DNA from: CAZMGV01 sp964621525 [NCBI: uncultured bacterium]
Lineage (GTDB): Bacteria; JAGRBM01
Reading direction: 5' to 3'
Assembly: GCA_964621525.1 (NCBI GenBank)
Contig: CAZUMS010000022.1
Location: forward strand, 1 to 64,000
DNA length: 64,000 nt
The notes beneath the pieces are model-generated. The model made no database searches. It saw only the letters and a program-made list of their open reading frames with translations, and was not told the origin of the DNA. Numbering within the stretch: the stretch's first letter is position 1; each line of letters begins with the position of its first letter. Of the stretch, positions 25,603-33,939 are shown piece by piece. Made by a program: the position numbers and the translations under genes.

Positions 25603-26769
25603 CTAGAACGCCTCCAGAATCCGGAAATAGACCCCGAAATCGCCGCTCCCCCTCGCGAAGTCGAGACGCAGGTTGATGTGTTCGCGGAGCGAGATCGTGG
25701 CCCGGAGGCCGCCGCCCACGGAGTATTTGAGGCCGCTGAAGCGGAAGTCGTCCGCGTTCCGGGCCACTTCGCCCACGCCGCCGAAGGCATGGATGCCGAA
25801 GAACGTCCAGAACGGGATCCGGTATTCCCCCTGCACGACAATCTGGTGCCGGTCCATGAAGCGGCCTTCGAAGATACCCCGCAGGACGTTACTGCCGCCC
25901 AGTTTCGGAAGTGCCGTAACGGGCGCGTCCCCATCCGAAAAACGGACGATCGCCTGCACGGCGAACACCTGATCGCCGAAAGTACTGAAAAAGTGCCTCA
26001 GGTCGGCATTGTACTGGCGGAAATCGAAATCCCCGCCGAGCCCCGTGTCGTAGATAAGCGCCGACAACTGGTAGTAGCCGCCCCCGGACGGGAAAAACTG
26101 GCTGTCCCGGCTGTCCCAGTAGACGGCGGGACCGAGCCCCGACAGATATCCGCCCCTGTCTCCCGTGAACGCACCGGAAGCAATCAGCCCGGCCGGCTCG
26201 AACTTCGCGATATCGACCCAGGCGAAATCATACGTCAGGCCCGCGTAGAGATGGCTGAAGACCCGCCGGTACAGGGAAGCCGTCACCGGCACGGTCCGGG
26301 GGGTGTAGGATTCGCGATTCGATTCCGGAGTTTCGTTGCCGACTCCGTAGAAGCGGGTCGGGAAATCCACGAAACCGGTTCCGAGCGTCGTTCGCCAGTC
26401 CCGTCCCCGGAAATAAAAGTCCGGGAAGATACGGAAAATACTCTGCCTCTTTTGTGTGTAGATGCCGAACAGGTTGACGGTGGAGGTGCGGGTTTCGGCA
26501 CTCCGCTCCTGCTCTTCCTCCCGTCCCGGCACCAGCCAGATAATACCGAGACCGCCGCCGAAACCGGTTTCCTTCCCGAAAACCACGGCCGGGGTGATGA
26601 TCCAGTTGCCCCGGTGCATGAGCTTGTGCAGGCCCGCGAGCACGCCGCCTGCGTCCTCGGCCACCGGAGGGATTTCATCTGGAGGCGGCGGCTGCTCCCC
26701 GGCCCGTACGGGCGGCGCCAGCTGAAGGCACAGCAGACCGGCCAGGAGCATGGAACGGATGATCTTCAT
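25603..26769 (-). CDS. Outer-membrane beta-barrel, BamA/TamA C-terminal type
   Basis: The 388-residue protein has a signal peptide (MKIIRSMLLAGLLCLQLAPPVRAG) and about 330 residues of alternating aromatic/hydrophobic strands, ending in Phe (FRILEAF), the usual C-terminal signal for BamA-dependent insertion. LGPAVYWDSRDSQFFPSGG and GEYRIPFW (a relative of the VRGF/Y-type Omp85 loop) point to the surface-antigen barrel of Omp85 proteins, without POTRA domains. It might be an outer-membrane enzyme, channel or lipid-handling protein. I preferred ATG 26769 over upstream TTG 26802. Confidence 0.8.
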   Translation of the reverse strand: MKIIRSMLLAGLLCLQLAPPVRAGEQPPPPDEIPPVAEDAGGVLAGLHKLMHRGNWIITPAVVFGKETGFGGGLGIIWLVPGREEEQERSAETRTSTVNLFGIYTQKRQSIFRIFPDFYFRGRDWRTTLGTGFVDFPTRFYGVGNETPESNRESYTPRTVPVTASLYRRVFSHLYAGLTYDFAWVDIAKFEPAGLIASGAFTGDRGGYLSGLGPAVYWDSRDSQFFPSGGGYYQLSALIYDTGLGGDFDFRQYNADLRHFFSTFGDQVFAVQAIVRFSDGDAPVTALPKLGGSNVLRGIFEGRFMDRHQIVVQGEYRIPFWTFFGIHAFGGVGEVARNADDFRFSGLKYSVGGGLRATISLREHINLRLDFARGSGDFGVYFRILEAF

Positions 26770-26866
26770 GGGCGTGAAATGGTCCGTGATGACGTGAGCC
26801 AAAGCAATCCGGTGTCTAAATCTAGGTCACAGCCGCAACAATAACGCTCTGCTACACTTCGTCCCC

Positions 26867-27262
26867 ATGCTCCGGGAAATCTCCAGCCGCCTGCTCCAGA
26901 AACAGCCGCCCGGCCTCGTCGAGCACTGGTTCGTGGGCGACCGGTGCGACCTGTTCGTCTGGACGGGAGCGGACCGCAGCCTGGAAAAGTTCCAGCTCTG
27001 CTACCGGCTGGGGGGACACGGCGAAGAGGCTGTCGTCTGGGACCGCCGGGACGGACTCAAGCACACGGCAGTGGACGACGGCGAGGATGCCGGCGATCCC
27101 AAGCGGACGCCGCTGCTGGTGGCGAACGGGCCGTGGAGCCCGCCGGAAGCGCTGGATCTTCTCCGCCGGGAGGCCCGGGAGGCGGCTGTCCCCGGCGATC
27201 TCCTGAAAGCCGTGACCGACGTTCTGGAAGGAATTCAGCTCGGGGCGGTCCGGGTCGGGTAG
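26867..27262 (+). CDS. Conserved hypothetical protein, 131 residues
   Basis: This is a soluble protein of unknown family, with an EHWFVGDRCDLFVW beta region and a helical end (ALDLLRREAREAAVPGDLL). No Shine-Dalgarno is visible. TACACT ends 8 bases before the ATG, the same spacing as at two other starts in this window, so the mRNA may be leaderless. Its 3' end overlaps the convergent ispE by 28 bases. Confidence 0.65.
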   Translation: MLREISSRLLQKQPPGLVEHWFVGDRCDLFVWTGADRSLEKFQLCYRLGGHGEEAVVWDRRDGLKHTAVDDGEDAGDPKRTPLLVANGPWSPPEALDLLRREAREAAVPGDLLKAVTDVLEGIQLGAVRVG

Positions 27263-28125
27263 AGCGCCCACGACGGGTTCGATTTCGACAGCTTTTCGTA
27301 CGCCCTGCGGACTCCACTGTCGTCCGCAAACAGGCCGAAGACGGTGGGGCCGCTGCCGCTCATCATCGAAGCGGTGGCTCCGGCGTCGAGCAGTGCCTGC
27401 TTGATTGTGCCGATCTCCGGAAGGAGCTTCAGGCTGACGGGTTCAAGGTCGTTCCTCAGCCATCTTGCCGGGTCTTCGCACAAACCGCGGGTCATCCGGC
27501 CGATCTCCTTGCGGTTCTTGCGGGTGAGGATCGCACCACGGGGCTCCGGCGTTCGCCCGAGCCCGCGGTAGACATCGGCGGTGCCGAGCGGCTTGCCGGG
27601 ATTGACGAGCAGGACCGGATACGACGGCATACCCTCGATCGGTGTCAGCTCGTCACCGATGCCCTCGACCAGCGACGGACCCGCATCGAGGAAGAACGGG
27701 ACGTCGGCGCCCACCCGGATGGCGGCCTCGAAAATCTGCATCTCGTTCAGCGGGCGTCCGAGCAGTTCGTTCATGCCGAGCAGCGCGCTGGCGGCATCGC
27801 TCGATCCGCCGCCCACGCCCCCCGCGACCGGGGATTTCTTGCGGATGTCGCAGCTCAGACCGAAAGTGACCGTCAGGTTTCCGCGCTGCTTTTCGAACTC
27901 GCGGGCGGCTTTGTGGACCAGATTCGATTCGTCCGTGGGCACGCCGGGATGGTCGCAGGTGATCGTCACACCCCTGCCTTCGGTGAGCGAGAGCGTCAGT
28001 TCGTCGCCCGTTTCGGTCGGGACCATGACCATCACCAGCTCGTGATAGCCGTCTTCAGCGCGCTTCCCGCAGATTTCCAGATAGAGGTTGATCTTGCACG
28101 GCGCGAAAAGAGTGACAGGGGGCAT
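27235..28125 (-). CDS. ispE: 4-diphosphocytidyl-2-C-methyl-D-erythritol kinase
   Basis: IspE phosphorylates CDP-ME in the non-mevalonate isoprenoid pathway, a cytoplasmic GHMP kinase step. The 296 residues carry APCKINLYLEI with the catalytic Lys (about 10), the ATP loop SPVAGGVGGGSSDAA (about 100) in place of the usual AGLGGGSSDAA, GADVPFF with the catalytic Asp, and MSGSGPTVFG near the C-terminus. GGAG lies 4 bases before ATG 28125. The SDR gene 29 bases upstream is on the same strand, so it may be cotranscribed with lipid genes. Confidence 0.95.
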   Translation of the reverse strand: MPPVTLFAPCKINLYLEICGKRAEDGYHELVMVMVPTETGDELTLSLTEGRGVTITCDHPGVPTDESNLVHKAAREFEKQRGNLTVTFGLSCDIRKKSPVAGGVGGGSSDAASALLGMNELLGRPLNEMQIFEAAIRVGADVPFFLDAGPSLVEGIGDELTPIEGMPSYPVLLVNPGKPLGTADVYRGLGRTPEPRGAILTRKNRKEIGRMTRGLCEDPARWLRNDLEPVSLKLLPEIGTIKQALLDAGATASMMSGSGPTVFGLFADDSGVRRAYEKLSKSNPSWALYPTRTAPS

Positions 28126-28154
28126 GGGGCTCCAGGGGCCGGCAGCGGCCGCTC

Positions 28155-29159
28155 TCAGGCGAACTTGATGTGGTGCTGGGGCTCGAAACCGAGCACGTCC
28201 TTCGCCTTGGCGGTATCCAGCAGGGCGGCGTACTTGATGCGGTCGATATTCGTGCGCGGATCGAACTTGGAGAGCCCGAGCTGCTTGGCAAGAAGCCCGA
28301 GCGGAACGACGAGCGTCTGCGGCACGGTAAAGGTCATGGCGCCGCACAGGTGCGCGAAGTCCGACAGCGGCGCGGTTTCCTTGCCGGCGATATTGAAGAT
28401 CCCCTGCACGTTCTTGTGAATCGCGATCTGGATCGCCCGGATCACGTCTTTCACGTGGATCAGATTGATCATGGGATTATAGCCCGCGACGTTGAGGCAG
28501 ACGGACGATTCCAGGTACGTGTTCATGAACGTGTGGACGTTCCGGCCGATGGTGGCCGACGGGCGGAGGATCACGATCTTCATCCGCTTGTTGTCCATCT
28601 TGGCACGGCAGAGCATGTCGGCATCCACCTGGTCCTTGAGCAGCGGGTCCACGTTCGTGTCGAAGTTGAGGTCGTCGGTTTCCTTCAGCCGGACGGAGTT
28701 GAACGGCCGGATCTTGTAGACGTTCGCCGAGCTCTTGAAGATGAACTTCCGGATGGTCGGCGTTTCAAGGCACTTGTCGAGCAGGTTCTTGGTGCCTTCC
28801 ACGTTCAGTTCGTGGGCCTCCCGGGTGGTGTCCTCCGGCCGGTGCATGAACGCCATGTGGCAGACGGTGTCTATCTTCGCGTCCTTGAAAGCGTCGTCCA
28901 GGAAAAGGTTCGTGAGCTCCCGGGGCTTCAGGATGTTCACCTGCTTGTAGTGAAACTTCTTTGAGTTGAAGTCGTCGAAGTAGTAGGGCCGGGGATCCCG
29001 AGAGATGCCGATGATGCTGTCGATCTTTTTGTCGTGCATCAGCTTTTCGGCGAGCTGGCGGCCGATCACCGACGTGACGCCGGTGATGAGCACGCGCTTC
29101 CGGTCGCCGGCAGGCCGCCGCCGGGATTCTTCCTGTCCGCCTTCTTCGCTCATTGCCAT
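28155..29159 (-). CDS. SDR-like NAD-binding protein without the catalytic Tyr-Lys pair
   Basis: This is an extended SDR of 334 residues with TGVTSVIGRQLAE at the nucleotide site and KFIFKSSANVYK before the active site. The YxxxK position, clear in its neighbour at 31107 (NYAYDKRLMDEML), reads DPLLKDQVDADML here, so both Tyr and Lys are lost. It may be a binding or scaffold protein, or use other residues. It lies 16 bases after the acyltransferase gene, on the same strand, and before ispE. Confidence 0.8.
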   Translation of the reverse strand: MAMSEEGGQEESRRRPAGDRKRVLITGVTSVIGRQLAEKLMHDKKIDSIIGISRDPRPYYFDDFNSKKFHYKQVNILKPRELTNLFLDDAFKDAKIDTVCHMAFMHRPEDTTREAHELNVEGTKNLLDKCLETPTIRKFIFKSSANVYKIRPFNSVRLKETDDLNFDTNVDPLLKDQVDADMLCRAKMDNKRMKIVILRPSATIGRNVHTFMNTYLESSVCLNVAGYNPMINLIHVKDVIRAIQIAIHKNVQGIFNIAGKETAPLSDFAHLCGAMTFTVPQTLVVPLGLLAKQLGLSKFDPRTNIDRIKYAALLDTAKAKDVLGFEPQHHIKFA

Positions 29160-29175
29160 GTTTTCATAACCCCCG

Positions 29176-30054
29176 TCAGCGGAATATCCCCCGCCGCTTC
29201 TCGAGTCCCTCGTTCACCAGCTGCTGAACCGCTTCCTGGACCTCGCCGGCCAGTTTCTTCACCACGTCCGGCCGGCCGGCGGCATCGGGGCCGTATTCGC
29301 GGGAGAAGTCCAGCTTCTCGCCGTAACGGATATGATACTTTACCGGCAGCGGCAACAGGCCGAGCGGACCGAGCAGCGGGAATGTGGGCGTGATGGGCAG
29401 GAACGGAAGGCCGAGGCCGCGGATCCATTTCGTATCAATCCGCCGCAGGATGGGCGCCTGTTCCTCCGCACCCACGACCGCCGCCGGGACGATGGGCGTA
29501 CTGTTGGCGAGCGCCAGTTCCACGAACCCGACGTTGAACGGCTTCAGCCGGTACCGTTCCCGGTAGGGCTTTCCGATTCCCTTGGTCCCTTCGGGGAACA
29601 CCGAGACCAGTTCCTCGTTTTTCAGAAGCTCCTCGAAATTCCGCCGCGAGCCGACGACCTGTCCGGCTCTCGCCATCCCCTGCCAGATGAACGGCAGGCT
29701 GGGCACGAAATTGTCCACCATTGCCCGCATGGCGCGAGGTCTCTCCAGCTTTTCGATCAGGTCGCAGCCGATCATCACGCCGTCCACGGGGAGAAGCCCC
29801 GAGTGGTTCGCCGCGATAATCGTCCGCCCGGCGGCGGGGATGTTGCCGTGCCCCTCGCTCTCCACGCGGAAATAGTTCCGATAGAACAGGCGTGCGATCA
29901 GGTAGGCGACGAGGGCCGATTCCCGCTCGAAACCGAACTGGTCATAGCCGAAACCCAGGTCGTTGAAAGGCATCTGGCGCAGCCGGTCGACCCGGTCGTC
30001 GCCGACGATCTGGCGGGCAAGCCGCTCGACCATGTTCCGTTGAACCTGATTCAT
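29176..30054 (-). CDS. Lysophospholipid acyltransferase-like protein
   Basis: The 292-residue protein has the LPLAT core: ANHSGLLPVDG (the HSG-type variant of the NHX4D motif), VVGSRRNFE and VFPEGTKGIGK, then PIVPAAVVGAEE. It lacks a long membrane anchor apart from a hydrophobic stretch (about 45-65). Related bacterial proteins often sit beside SDR epimerases, as here with a 16-base gap. It probably acylates a lipid, possibly a glycolipid. ATG 30054 is chosen; GTG 30072 has GGAGG about 12 bases upstream and is equally possible. Confidence 0.82.
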   Translation of the reverse strand: MNQVQRNMVERLARQIVGDDRVDRLRQMPFNDLGFGYDQFGFERESALVAYLIARLFYRNYFRVESEGHGNIPAAGRTIIAANHSGLLPVDGVMIGCDLIEKLERPRAMRAMVDNFVPSLPFIWQGMARAGQVVGSRRNFEELLKNEELVSVFPEGTKGIGKPYRERYRLKPFNVGFVELALANSTPIVPAAVVGAEEQAPILRRIDTKWIRGLGLPFLPITPTFPLLGPLGLLPLPVKYHIRYGEKLDFSREYGPDAAGRPDVVKKLAGEVQEAVQQLVNEGLEKRRGIFR

Positions 30055-30173
30055 CGCTCCGGACAGCCGCACGGGCGGCCGTCCCCTCCGGCGGCCAGTC
30101 TAGGCCGCCGGAACCGGGGCGCAAGGGGGGGGGCGGTGGCACCCGGCCCCGGATCGTCTACCCTCTCCCGCCG

Positions 30174-31016
30174 ATGAACGCGCCCTTCAAGACGGTTTTC
30201 GGTCCACCCCCTTATCTCGATTTCAACGGCAGCGGCAGTCCGCTCGTGTTCGCCCATGCGAACGGCTACCCGCCGGGAAGCTACAGCCGGTTCCTCTCGA
30301 AACTGGGGGGTACCTTCCATGTCTATGCTCCCAAGCAGAGGCCCATCTGGGGCGGCGACGATCCCGAGAAGGAGATGGAGAGCTGGGATACGCTGGCGGA
30401 CGATCTCATTGTCTTTATCGAGAAACTGAGGATTGCGCCCGTGACCGGCACGGGGCACTCGATGGGCGGTACCGCCACGCTGTTCGCGGCAGCGAAGCGA
30501 CCCGACCTGTTCCGCAAGATCGTCCTGATCGACCCGGTATTCCTCGGGACGCCCCAGGCTCCGATCCCCCGGATGCCGAAGAAAGTCATGGAGCAGTCGC
30601 CCATGATCCGCAAAACCCTGGACCGGCCGGATATCTGGAACACCCGGCAGGAGGCGTACGACTTCCACCGGCCCAAGAAGGTATTTGCCCGGATCCCGGA
30701 CGAGGTCATGTGGGACTATGTGAACCACGGGATGAAGGAAACGCCGGAGGGGAAGATCGCCCTCAAATACCCGAAACTGTGGGAGGCCCATCTCTACTGT
30801 ACGCCGCCGTTCGTCTGGCAGATGCTGAAGGATGTGAAGGTCCCGCTCGCAGCCATCTACGCCGAACACACCGACCTCATTACCCCTCCCGTACGCAATG
30901 AATGGGAGAAGCTCCGCCCCGACCACCGGCTCATCGAGGCGAAGGACGTGGGGCACCTCCTGCCCCTCGAGAAGCCCTCGGTGGTCGCCGATCTGGTGCT
31001 GGGAGCGCTGGCGTAA
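30174..31016 (+). CDS. Alpha/beta hydrolase
   Basis: A 280-residue alpha/beta-hydrolase. HANGYPPGSY supplies the oxyanion hole, GHSMGG (Ser about 96) the nucleophile elbow, YAEHTDLITPP the acid region and DVGHLLPLEKP the catalytic His. The lid (about 130-200) is Pro- and Lys-rich. It could be an esterase or acyl-hydrolase; the substrate is unknown. No Shine-Dalgarno is seen; TACCCT ends 9 bases before ATG 30174. Confidence 0.88.
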   Translation: MNAPFKTVFGPPPYLDFNGSGSPLVFAHANGYPPGSYSRFLSKLGGTFHVYAPKQRPIWGGDDPEKEMESWDTLADDLIVFIEKLRIAPVTGTGHSMGGTATLFAAAKRPDLFRKIVLIDPVFLGTPQAPIPRMPKKVMEQSPMIRKTLDRPDIWNTRQEAYDFHRPKKVFARIPDEVMWDYVNHGMKETPEGKIALKYPKLWEAHLYCTPPFVWQMLKDVKVPLAAIYAEHTDLITPPVRNEWEKLRPDHRLIEAKDVGHLLPLEKPSVVADLVLGALA

Positions 31017-31033
31017 AGGCGCTCTTCTCCACT

Positions 31034-31047
31034 TGACGCGCGTGTCA
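31034..31047. promoter_or_regulatory. TGAC/GTCA dyad overlapping the -35 of the downstream SDR
   Basis: TGACGCGCGTGTCA is a near-perfect 14-bp dyad (TGAC...GTCA, one mismatched pair). It covers the TTGACG hexamer 69 bases upstream of the SDR start, with a weak TAGTTT at the -10 spacing. This arrangement suits repression by a TetR-family protein, as at the HSDL2-like gene. Confidence 0.45.
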
Positions 31048-31106
31048 GTGCGCCGGTAGTTTCGCCGCGCTCCACGTTCACGGAACGGGAGAAAGGATGA
31101 GCAATC

Positions 31107-32099
31107 ATGGCGACTTACGCGATTACGGGCTGTTCCGGGTATGTGGGTACCCGGATGACGAAACTCCTGCTGGATGCCCCCGGCAATCACAAGATCATCG
31201 GCTTCGACGTGCGCCCGCCGCGCGTGCAGAGCGACCGGCTGGAGTTCCATAACCTCGATATCCGCAACCCCAAGATCGCCGAAGTCCTCAAGGGCAAGAA
31301 CGTCGACTCGGTCATGCACTTCGCCTTCGTGCTGGACCCGCTCTATGACGAGAAGGAAATGACCGACATCGACCTCGGCGGCACGCGCAACATCCTGAAC
31401 GCGGTCGTCCAGTGCGGCATCAAGCACATCCTCGCAACGAGTTCCACCACCGCCTACGGCGCGCTGAAGGACAACCCGGTTCCGCTCAAGGAAGAGGATC
31501 CCACCCGCGCCATCCGGCCGTTCAACTACGCCTACGACAAGCGGCTCATGGACGAAATGCTCCGGGCGTTCCAGAAGGATCACCCCGAGGTGAAGGTCTG
31601 CATTATCCGGCCGTGCATCGTGCTGGGGCCGAACGTGTCGAACTACATCGCGACGCAGCTCCTCAACAACCCGGTCGCCATGCTCCTGGACGGCAAGAAC
31701 ATCCAGAGCCAGTTCGTACACGAGGACGATCTCGTGCGGCTCATCCAGATCTGCGTCGAGAAGCGGGCCCAGGGCATCTACAACGCCGTGGGCGAGGGCA
31801 TGCTCGATTCCTACGAGATGGCGAAGATGCAGAAAAAGCGCGTGGTGAAGGCGCCCTACTGGCTGTCTTACGGCATCGTCTGGGCCACCTGGAAGACGAA
31901 GGCGCTGCCGTTCTCGATGCCCCCCGGCATCCTCGACTTCTACCGCTACCCCTGGGTCGCCTCGGGCGAGAAGGCGAAGAAGGAACTGGACTTCACGCCG
32001 AAATATTCAACCCGCGAGTGCTTCCAGATCATCATCGAGCGCAAGGACGTGATCCTCAAGGCGTTCAACGAGCAGATGATGGCCCGCTGGAAGAAATAG
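31107..32099 (+). CDS. Extended SDR, NAD-dependent epimerase/dehydratase family
   Basis: The 330 residues carry TGCSGYVGTRMTK at the NAD(P) site, ILATSSTTAYG (catalytic Ser/Thr), NYAYDKRLMDE with YxxxK, and VCIIRPCIVLGP. All catalytic positions are intact, in contrast to the paralogous protein at 28155. The substrate may be a sugar nucleotide or a lipid-linked alcohol. GGAG (with AAAGGATGAG) precedes the ATG. It is monocistronic, with its own operator-like promoter and terminator. Confidence 0.87.
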   Translation: MATYAITGCSGYVGTRMTKLLLDAPGNHKIIGFDVRPPRVQSDRLEFHNLDIRNPKIAEVLKGKNVDSVMHFAFVLDPLYDEKEMTDIDLGGTRNILNAVVQCGIKHILATSSTTAYGALKDNPVPLKEEDPTRAIRPFNYAYDKRLMDEMLRAFQKDHPEVKVCIIRPCIVLGPNVSNYIATQLLNNPVAMLLDGKNIQSQFVHEDDLVRLIQICVEKRAQGIYNAVGEGMLDSYEMAKMQKKRVVKAPYWLSYGIVWATWKTKALPFSMPPGILDFYRYPWVASGEKAKKELDFTPKYSTRECFQIIIERKDVILKAFNEQMMARWKK

Positions 32100-32128
32100 C
32101 GGCCAACCCGCTGGAACCCGTTCAACGG

Positions 32129-32156
32129 AAAACCCGCCCCTTCAGGAGCGGGTTTT
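32129..32156. terminator. Bidirectional intrinsic terminator
   Basis: AAAACCCGC and GCGGGTTTT form a 9-bp stem around CCCTTCAGGA, with an A run on one side and a T run on the other. It lies between the convergent SDR (stop 32099) and UbiB (stop 32174) genes and can serve both. Confidence 0.88.
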
Positions 32157-32173
32157 CTGCTTTCAGGATCTTC

Positions 32174-33790
32174 CTACTTCCCCGCCATTGCCTTTGCGAT
32201 TACCGGAAGCAGCGTCTTCACGGGGTCGATCTTGGGCTTGTGGGTGTAGAACAGTCCGCCGATAGTCATGAGGGCGCGGCCGACCATGATCGCCTCGGCG
32301 GGAACCTTTGTCACCGGATCCTCCAGCAGCATGCGGGCGGCGTCCTCGAGTTCAGCCGCCATTTTCTCCGTGTTCCAGACGTCGCCGCCGGACGAGACCA
32401 GCGAGACGAGAAGCTTCCTGCCCATCGTCACGACGGGCGTGAGGTCGCCCGAAGCGTTCCGGAACCCGAGGTCCTGAATCACCTTCGCCGCGTCGCTGTC
32501 GTTCCCCGTCAGGAACGCCTGCATGGCGCGGGCAAGGTTGCGGCGGAACTCATCCGGTATTTCCCGGGCGCAGCCGTAGTCGAGCAGGACCAGCGTGCCG
32601 TCGTCTTTCACCAGAAAGTTGCCGGGATGCGTATCGGGCTGGAAGAACCCCCACTCGAGGATCTGGCGGGCGTAAATCCCAAACAGGCGCGAGAGCACGT
32701 CGTCGATCCGCTGCCGGTCGCCGCGGCCCGCCAGCTCCGCCATGGCGAGATCGATGCGGGAACCTTTCTGGAATTCCGTCACGAGGACGTCCTCAGCGCA
32801 CCACTCGGAAACCACCGCCGGCACGACGATTCCCGGAATCCCCTCCATCAGCTTCACGGCCCGGCCGATCGATTCGATCTCGGTGTCGAACTCGACTTCC
32901 TTCAGCACCTGTGTTTCGATCTCGTCGATCACGCTGTCGATCTCGAAATCCGGCAGATAAGCCGCGAGAGATCCGAGCACCCGGCGCAGGTTCGCCATGT
33001 CGTGCCGGAGGATCGTCTCGATCCCCGGACGGCGGATCTTCACGGCCACTTCCTGGCCCCCGGGCAGCACGGCCCGGTGCACCTGGGCGATGGAGGCCGC
33101 ACCGACGGGCTCAACGTCCAGCGTCACAGACGCCAGCCGCTCCGCACCCCAGGCACGCTCCAGCACTTCCGTGACCGTTTCCCGCGAAAGGGGAGTCACC
33201 CGGTCCTGGAGTTTCGACAGTTCCTCGGTAATCGCCGCCGGGAGAAGGTCCGTGCGGGCCGAGAGCATCTGGCCGACCTTGATCATGCCCCCCTGGAGCC
33301 GCTCCGCCATCTCAACGATCCGGCGGGCATTCTTGCGGTGGAGAGACTCGAGCCGGCGCTCGTACGACTCCCGCCGCATAAACGCTCCACCGATGGAGGT
33401 GAACCGGTAAGAAAGAATCACCGCCGTCACGGTGCGCGATATGTCGAGAAGACGGAGGAGCTCGGCTTCAAGGTTCCGCCGCTTTCCGTTCAGTTCCGTC
33501 GCATTCCCTCGAAGTTCCCCCCAGCCGCGGACCGCTTCGCCCACGATCTCGTCGTAGGTTTCGCGCAGTTCCCACACGGCATCTTCCACCGCCGACAGCA
33601 TCATCTCGGCGAAGGCGATCCAGCGGGCGGCGCCGCTCGAGCGCCGGAACACCCTCGAGGCCCGGTCCGGGCTGGCACTTCGGCGGGGACGCGCAGTAGA
33701 CCGGCGGCGGGCCCGGCCGGATCTTGCGCCGGTTCCGGCTGCCGTCCGGCGGGATTCTTCGTGGCTGCTGGCGGTTTCAGTGGTGGGCAT
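32174..33790 (-). CDS. ABC1/UbiB-family atypical kinase
   Basis: The 538-residue protein begins with a disordered Arg/Ser/Ala-rich stretch (about 1-50). The ABC1 core follows: KVGQMLSARTDLLP (the KxGQ motif, about 185), VGAASIAQVHRA in place of a Gly-rich loop, VAVKIRRPG with the catalytic Lys, DTHPGNFLV and LLDYG. UbiB-type proteins are ATPases that support ubiquinone synthesis or lipid transport. GAGGAG lies 8 bases before ATG 33790. A 17-bp dyad covers the probable -10. Confidence 0.88.
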   Translation of the reverse strand: MPTTETASSHEESRRTAAGTGARSGRARRRSTARPRRSASPDRASRVFRRSSGAARWIAFAEMMLSAVEDAVWELRETYDEIVGEAVRGWGELRGNATELNGKRRNLEAELLRLLDISRTVTAVILSYRFTSIGGAFMRRESYERRLESLHRKNARRIVEMAERLQGGMIKVGQMLSARTDLLPAAITEELSKLQDRVTPLSRETVTEVLERAWGAERLASVTLDVEPVGAASIAQVHRAVLPGGQEVAVKIRRPGIETILRHDMANLRRVLGSLAAYLPDFEIDSVIDEIETQVLKEVEFDTEIESIGRAVKLMEGIPGIVVPAVVSEWCAEDVLVTEFQKGSRIDLAMAELAGRGDRQRIDDVLSRLFGIYARQILEWGFFQPDTHPGNFLVKDDGTLVLLDYGCAREIPDEFRRNLARAMQAFLTGNDSDAAKVIQDLGFRNASGDLTPVVTMGRKLLVSLVSSGGDVWNTEKMAAELEDAARMLLEDPVTKVPAEAIMVGRALMTIGGLFYTHKPKIDPVKTLLPVIAKAMAGK

Positions 33791-33824
33791 GGGCGGGCTC
33801 CTCAAACGGCTTAACAGCCGTATT

Positions 33825-33863
33825 ATTTTGTAATACAAAATCATACTTCACACCGCCTGTCAA
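33825..33863 (-). promoter_or_regulatory. Promoter and operator of the UbiB-family gene
   Basis: On the minus strand a perfect TTGACA (33858-33863) is followed after 16 bases by the 17-bp perfect dyad ATTTTGTA-T-TACAAAAT (33825-33841), which covers the -10 position. A small hairpin, ACGGCT/AGCCGT (33806-33821), lies in the leader. The dyad placement predicts repression by a dimeric regulator that is not encoded nearby. Confidence 0.6.
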
Positions 33864-33939
33864 GACTTTTCCATGAAAACAGCCTGTGTCGCCGCCGGAG
33901 GCCCCGCCGGATAAGTTCCCTCCCGAAGGAACACCGACC

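Noticed and set aside
30051-31721. A 556-codon minus-strand frame over the hydrolase and SDR
   Set aside because: It is the antisense of two well-supported plus-strand genes and shows no protein family features.
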